A stretch of DNA of 64,000 nucleotides. Origin: Melastoma dodecandrum. Its lineage: Eukaryota > Streptophyta > Magnoliopsida > Myrtales > Melastomataceae. Of the stretch, positions 59,870 through 64,000 are shown piece after piece; positions within the stretch are counted from its first letter, which is position 1; each line of letters begins with the position of its first letter. Both the position numbers and the translations under genes were made by a program. Location: contig JARUPY010000252.1 in the NCBI GenBank assembly GCA_029817715.1, forward strand, positions 1,674,001 through 1,738,000. The letters are read 5' to 3'. Below the pieces are notes generated by a model. The model saw nothing but the letters and a program-made list of their open reading frames with translations. It ran no database searches and was not told the DNA's origin.

Positions 59870-60460
59870 TGTGGGTTGCACCCTGAAAGCAAAAGGCAGC
59901 TGGGAGTTCATCCTCTGCTGAAACTCGTCTTCCCAGTCACCGCCCGATCTCACGGCCTCCTCCGCCATCACCACGTCCCTCTGTCGCTGCCCCAAAGAAA
60001 AAGAGAAATATATTCAAATCTCAAGGCCCCACAAAACGCGTTGGCACGCCTAAGTCTTCATTCAAGGCTAAAACATTTAAAAAAGAAGAAGGTGGTCTCA
60101 TAGTCGATGTTAAAAGTAACATCGGCCAGTGTCTTTTTTTGTCGATTTAAGTGGAAAGGGACATCCCAATACAAATTAGGGGTGTCGGGTTGAGGTTCTA
60201 GATGCTTAATAGTGGTAATAGCTATGGAAGTACAACTCAGCCAATTATTCTTCAATAATGCTATCCATCAGCTTGCAGACAGGAACAAACATCAGGGTGT
60301 CATCCACATTAATCTTGGATGGCTGAGGAGCAAAAGGAGAAATCTGCTCGAGGAGGGGCTCGCGTCTGATTAGCTAGTTGGTGAGGCAATAGCTTATCAA
60401 GGCGATGATCAAGTCGACCGCCAATGTCAAAGTGAAATATTCCAAGGAAACGCAAATATG
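59870..60460. repeat. Diverged third copy of the segmental duplication
   Basis: Aligns by eye with 56275-57010 of copy A: shared GCAGCTGGGAGTTCATC, GGAAAGGGACATCCCA, and a final block CAAAGTGAAATATTCCAAGG against CAAAGTCAAATGTTCCAAGG. Divergence and gaps are much greater than between copies A and B. It is interrupted by the plastid fragment. Confidence 0.6.
60321..60411 (+). other. Nuclear insert of plastid 16S rRNA gene (NUPT fragment)
   Basis: About 91 bases read as the early part of chloroplast 16S rRNA: GAGGAGGGGCTCGCGTCTGA, then TTAGCTAGTTGGTGAGGCAA, TAGCTTATCAAGGCGATGAT. From memory of plastid rrn16, differences are few (for example ACC to ATC in the CTTACCAAGG segment). It begins and ends abruptly within unrelated repeat sequence. 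It is far too short to be a gene. Confidence 0.8.
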
Positions 60461-60682
60461 TGTTCCAACACCAATCGGCTAAAGGCGGCCCCTCGAACCA
60501 TCAATGACTTATGCACTAATCAATGGTCAAGCTCCAAAAAATGGTATTAGTGCTTTGTGCATAGAGAAGAACATTTTTTTTTTTTGCTCACCAGATATTT
60601 TTGCTCCAATGGTCACCATGTTCTCTTCCTCCAGCAGCTTTTCTACAAAGACATCACTTAAGTTAGACTCAAAGATCATGTT

Positions 60683-60732
60683 CGTGGTGTGCAACATGTA
60701 AAATAAACGTGGTGTGCAACATGTAAAATCAT
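60683..60732. repeat. 25-bp tandem duplication
   Basis: Two adjacent units beginning CGTGGTGTGCAACATGTAAA (60683-60707 and 60708-60732), just upstream of the KRTCAP2 gene. Confidence 0.85.
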
Positions 60733-60919
60733 GTTCCAAAGTTTCGATTTTTTTCGTAGAATTCCTCGGTGACGGCTGTTACACCTTCGTTTGATTTCAT
60801 TTCTGGGCTCGATTGATTGCTTGATCTTGATCCGGTTTTCTCTGTATCGTTTGGTTGTTGGTGAGGAGGATTGTGGGTTGTGTGTGATGGCTGGGGTTTT
60901 GTCTGCCTTTGTACAGGAC

Positions 60920-61399
60920 ATGGCTGGGACTGGGAGTTCTATGGGGTACTCTCTCCTTCTCTTCACCGTCATCCTTTCGCTCCAGGAGGTGTACAGAACG
61001 AAGCTGGCGTCTTCAGAGGTTTTCACGATTCTTGGGGGGTTCACCAGTTCCCTTCTTTTCCTCGTCCTGCTGACCGTGAGCTCTGACTAATCCCGGCCCG
61101 ATTCTCTTGTCGTTTTATTTCATTTGTTTTGATCTGCTCATCTTATGGTGTTTTCGAATGCTTGGAGTAGTCTTGAAGTGAAATGTCTTTGTTGATCGTG
61201 TGGCATAATGTGTCTGTCCTCTTACTGAGATGGCTATAGAGTTGAGGAACTGATGCACTCTTTGTGCTTAGGAATGCTCATCTGCTGAAGAAATGGTTGA
61301 TACTTGATAGTTTTAGCTGTTTTGATTTATTCTTTTTTCCCTTTCAGTTCATTGGGAATTTCCAAGAATCATGTGGAATGAAGACTGGATGGAGTGCTG
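60920..61399 (+). pseudogene. KRTCAP2/KCP2-like oligosaccharyltransferase subunit, apparently truncated
   Basis: Small membrane subunit of the ER N-glycosylation complex. Exon 1 (60920-61075) encodes MAGTGSSMGYSLLLFTVILS and the conserved LQEVYRTKLASSEVFTILGG; exon 2 (61348-61399) encodes FIGNFQESCGMKTGWSA. Both junctions are good GT-AG sites. An in-frame ATG at 60887 lies before a TTTGTACAG 3' splice site, so 60920 is the better start. The family continues for roughly 55 more residues (a further membrane region ending in a basic tail), but I find no matching exon between the donor at 61400 and the TCHQD fragment at 61776, nor in the duplicated DNA after it. The last exon is either lost or beyond the window. 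Confidence 0.7.
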
Positions 61400-61775
61400 G
61401 TGAGTCTTCCTTACACCTCTATACCTCAAAGGTCGCCATGTTATGAGTGAACCGGGTTGTTTTGTATCAAACATGTAATGTTGCGAAGGAGATGTTTTTT
61501 AATGGTCATTTTGGGGCCTTGTCACGTCATCTTTTTAGTGAAATTTCATTCTGGCTTATCCTGTTGGATTGATCAACCTAGTATTTCTGGAGCCCTTTAA
61601 AAATACTGTGGAGAAGTTTGCATGTTGATTTGAAGGTCTAGAGTGAAACCTAACATTTAAGAGTATGCTTGTTCGACTCAACTGTTTTAGCATTCCACGG
61701 AATCGTAATTGATCGGTAAAATTAGAGACTACAAATAGTGACAATACCATGATTCTTATAGGCTAATATCATCGG

Positions 61776-61928
61776 TACGTGGTGTTCATCCCTGTTCTGG
61801 CTAGGCTGTCCCTCCTGGACTTGGAGGACGAGTACATACGAAGCAGGGCAAGCCTGTTTGAGTATTGGGGCATGGTGAGGGAGAGGCCTAGTTACAAGAA
61901 AGTCGTCGGGAGATACTTCGATGGATGG
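61776..61928 (+). pseudogene. Truncated copy of TCHQD exon 2
   Basis: About 150 bases nearly identical to 54706-54858 of TCHQD, coding for VFIPVLARLSLLDLEDEYIR through RPSYKKVVGRYFDGW. It has no start, no N-terminal domain and no tail, and passes directly into copy B of the segmental duplication. A dead fragment carried along with the duplication. Confidence 0.9.
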
Positions 61929-64000
61929 TCCTCCCCTTCCCCTACTCGTAAATTATTTGCAGATTGTGAGGACGTGTTGTAGTCTCGTATTTGACTCGAT
62001 TTCTGTTTTCCTTGTTCTCTATTCAATTAGCATCATCATTCAATTACAGGTTGAGGTTGAGAGTCAAGTAGCGTAGATTCCTTTAGTTGTTGTTTGAAAG
62101 AAATAATTTCATAATCGTGTGGTTGAGTCGTTGTCGTGGGTAAAGAAAAAGAGGGGTGATATCGACTTTTCCTTTCCAAAGAAATTAAATAAAAAATAAA
62201 TAAGGAAATGGACGACTGACAACTGTAGCCCGCTGGATGAATATTCTCCTTAAAAGGAGGAGGAACTTTCCATGGTTCCAGGGTTACGACATGCATATAT
62301 TCCACCATACTCCACAGTAATATTTCATCGGCAGATATGAATGTCTTGTCGTGTACATACGTTACGTTACGTTACTCGGGATATGACAACCCACCATACG
62401 TTCATTATGTTCCCCCCCCAACTCCCCCACTCACGCCTTTCTCTAATTTATCGGCAGATATCTTGTCTGCAGATATGACGATCCACCATACATTCATTAT
62501 GTTCACCCCCCCTCCCCCACTCACGCCTTTCTCTAATTCATTTAAGACCCTTGCTAAAGTTAAAGTTTTGGGTGCGATGGGGTAATCCCGTCAGGTATGA
62601 CTCAGATTTGCGGCGGCACCTTCTGGTTGCTTTTTCCAGGGTCTCGCCTTTGCTTATAGCTAAACCAAAAACTAGGCAAAAAAGAAACAAAGGAAAATCC
62701 TCGAGGAAAATGCCTCGAAAATGTATGTATCGTGCGTATATCCTCAATTCCGAGAGAAATTGATACCTGACCCGACGTTCATTCATCACCCCTTACTGGC
62801 GAGGAGATACGAGGAAGTCACTCCGGACAAAGGTGGGGCGGAATGGGCTGCAACTTGAATGCTGAAGGGCGGCTGGGAGTTCATATCGCCACACCACACC
62901 CTTCTCGTGCTGCCCAAGTAAACAATATATTAGATGCGACAAAGGCTTAGCCATTTAAAAGATAATAAAGCTTCATAATCAAAGTTAAAGTAGCATCCCA
63001 TCACGGGAATTATTTTCAGATTCCAGAATATTAATAATGGTAATAATAACAGTGGCCACATAGAAGGTTTGCTATGCAAAAACGACAAAGCATTAGTTAT
63101 GTTGGTCTTGTAAATCTCACTGAGAGGGGGTTGAATCGGTGTTTTATCTCCCTTTCTCGTTGATATGTCCTAAGACATAATATGAAGAAGCGAAGACAAT
63201 AGATCTATGTCGTCACAGTGATGTGCGAATCGGATCGTAGGATCTATGTTGTCCACTCCACGAGGTGTAATTACTCAATGAAATGAGAGTGAGCAATCTG
63301 CCTTTGCTCTAGGTTTACAGCATCCGCCACACGGTAGGCAATGATTCTCACAAAGAAAATAAAGATTCCTTGGATAGCTTCTTATACTTCTTAAGCACAT
63401 CGCTAAAAGAACGTGAGATTAACAAATTATTCTTAAAAGTTGTCCATTTAGCTAGACAGAAAAAAACTTTAAATGTTGTACATATTTACAATCGATCAAG
63501 TCCATCGCCAGTATCGATCAAAGTCAAATGTTCCAAGGCAGTCGCATATTGTTCAATGGCAAATTGAATGATCAAGTATCTCTCTTCAGAACTAGTTGAA
63601 TGGTGGCACGAACACTGAAACGTTTACTAGGTTCGCTTTGGGTTTGTTTCACACATGCACGTTCGTTAGAGCTTTGCACATAGAGAAGAAAGCTGTTGTT
63701 GCTCTCCAGATGGAATTGGAAAGTTAGCTTCGAGGATCAATTTCGACTAGCCGTGCCAAACAACATGTTTATCACTGTATAAGAGAAGTTCAATATCCAT
63801 GCCAAAGTCACGTTTCTCTTGTACTCCATGATATCGTCCTACGATAATAAACATATAGGCATTGGGATTATCATATTTTTATGCGATTACCCATTTGATC
63901 CAAGATTCCATCCATGCTTTTGATCCGCTTACCAACCCCTGATCCCAACATAATGTTTGCCTAGCCTCGCCCCAATATATCGAGTCTTTAATAGTTCGTC
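61928..64000. repeat. Segmental duplication, copy B (runs off the window)
   Basis: Direct repeat of 55489-57480. Compared with copy A it lacks the TIR pseudogene that separates TCHQD from copy A. It has an extra piece near 61961-61991 and is still similar at the window edge, with mismatches beginning near 63988. No gene seen. Confidence 0.85.
62381..62540. repeat. Local tandem duplication inside copy B
   Basis: Two units of about 70 bases (62381-62450 and 62473-62540) share ATATGAC, CCACCATAC, TTCATTATGTTC and CACTCACGCCTTTCTCTAAT. Copy A has a single unit near 55897-55974, so the duplication arose after the segment was copied. Confidence 0.75.

Overview
The window is nuclear DNA of a flowering plant, most likely a core eudicot. 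Introns are GT-AG, and the gene content is purely plant: trihelix and GRAS transcription factors, SEUSS, xylan GUX, PMT methyltransferase, a wall-associated kinase, TCHQD glutathione transferase and TIR-only genes. TIR-type genes of this kind are expected in dicots and absent from most monocots. I could not identify the species.

Layout. 0-18 kb: a GT-2-type double-trihelix gene (-), a GT-gamma-type trihelix gene (-), a MINDY-3-type deubiquitinase (-) divergent from a DUF218-like membrane protein (+), then mitochondrial cytochrome c1 (-). 18-30 kb: a GUX-type xylan glucuronosyltransferase (+), a TED6/TED7-like secondary-wall membrane protein (+), a foldback repeat with tRNA-like modules, and the co-repressor SEUSS (+). 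30-45 kb: GRAS protein SCL1 (-), a damaged mTERF-like gene (+), a second foldback element, a PMT24/25/26-type Golgi methyltransferase (+), an IDA-like peptide precursor (+) and a WAK-like receptor kinase (-). Seven of these multi-exon models splice in frame from start to stop at exon junctions read directly from the sequence.

From 45 kb the window is an accessory landscape of duplicated and decaying genes: a tandemly duplicated unidentified gene remnant, an IDA-like gene relic, a BTB gene with a two-base frameshift, an uncharacterised plant gene with about three frame breaks, intact TCHQD, a TIR pseudogene, an intact TIR-only gene, an apparently truncated KRTCAP2 oligosaccharyltransferase subunit gene, and a truncated TCHQD copy. 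A roughly 2 kb segment occurs twice in direct orientation (about 55.5-57.5 and 61.9-64.0 kb), with a third diverged copy between that carries a 91 bp plastid 16S rDNA insert.

Functionally, GUX (xylan decoration) and the TED6/7-like protein (cellulose synthase partner) are adjacent and both point to secondary walls. PMT and WAK concern pectin, and the IDA-like peptide concerns cell separation or stress. The MINDY-3, TED6 and SEUSS order resembles what I remember of Arabidopsis At1g43690-At1g43790-At1g43850, so much of the first 30 kb looks like an ancestral block. I saw no clear undescribed multi-gene system. The most unusual structures are the foldback elements with inverted tRNA-like modules and the 54-64 kb duplication complex.
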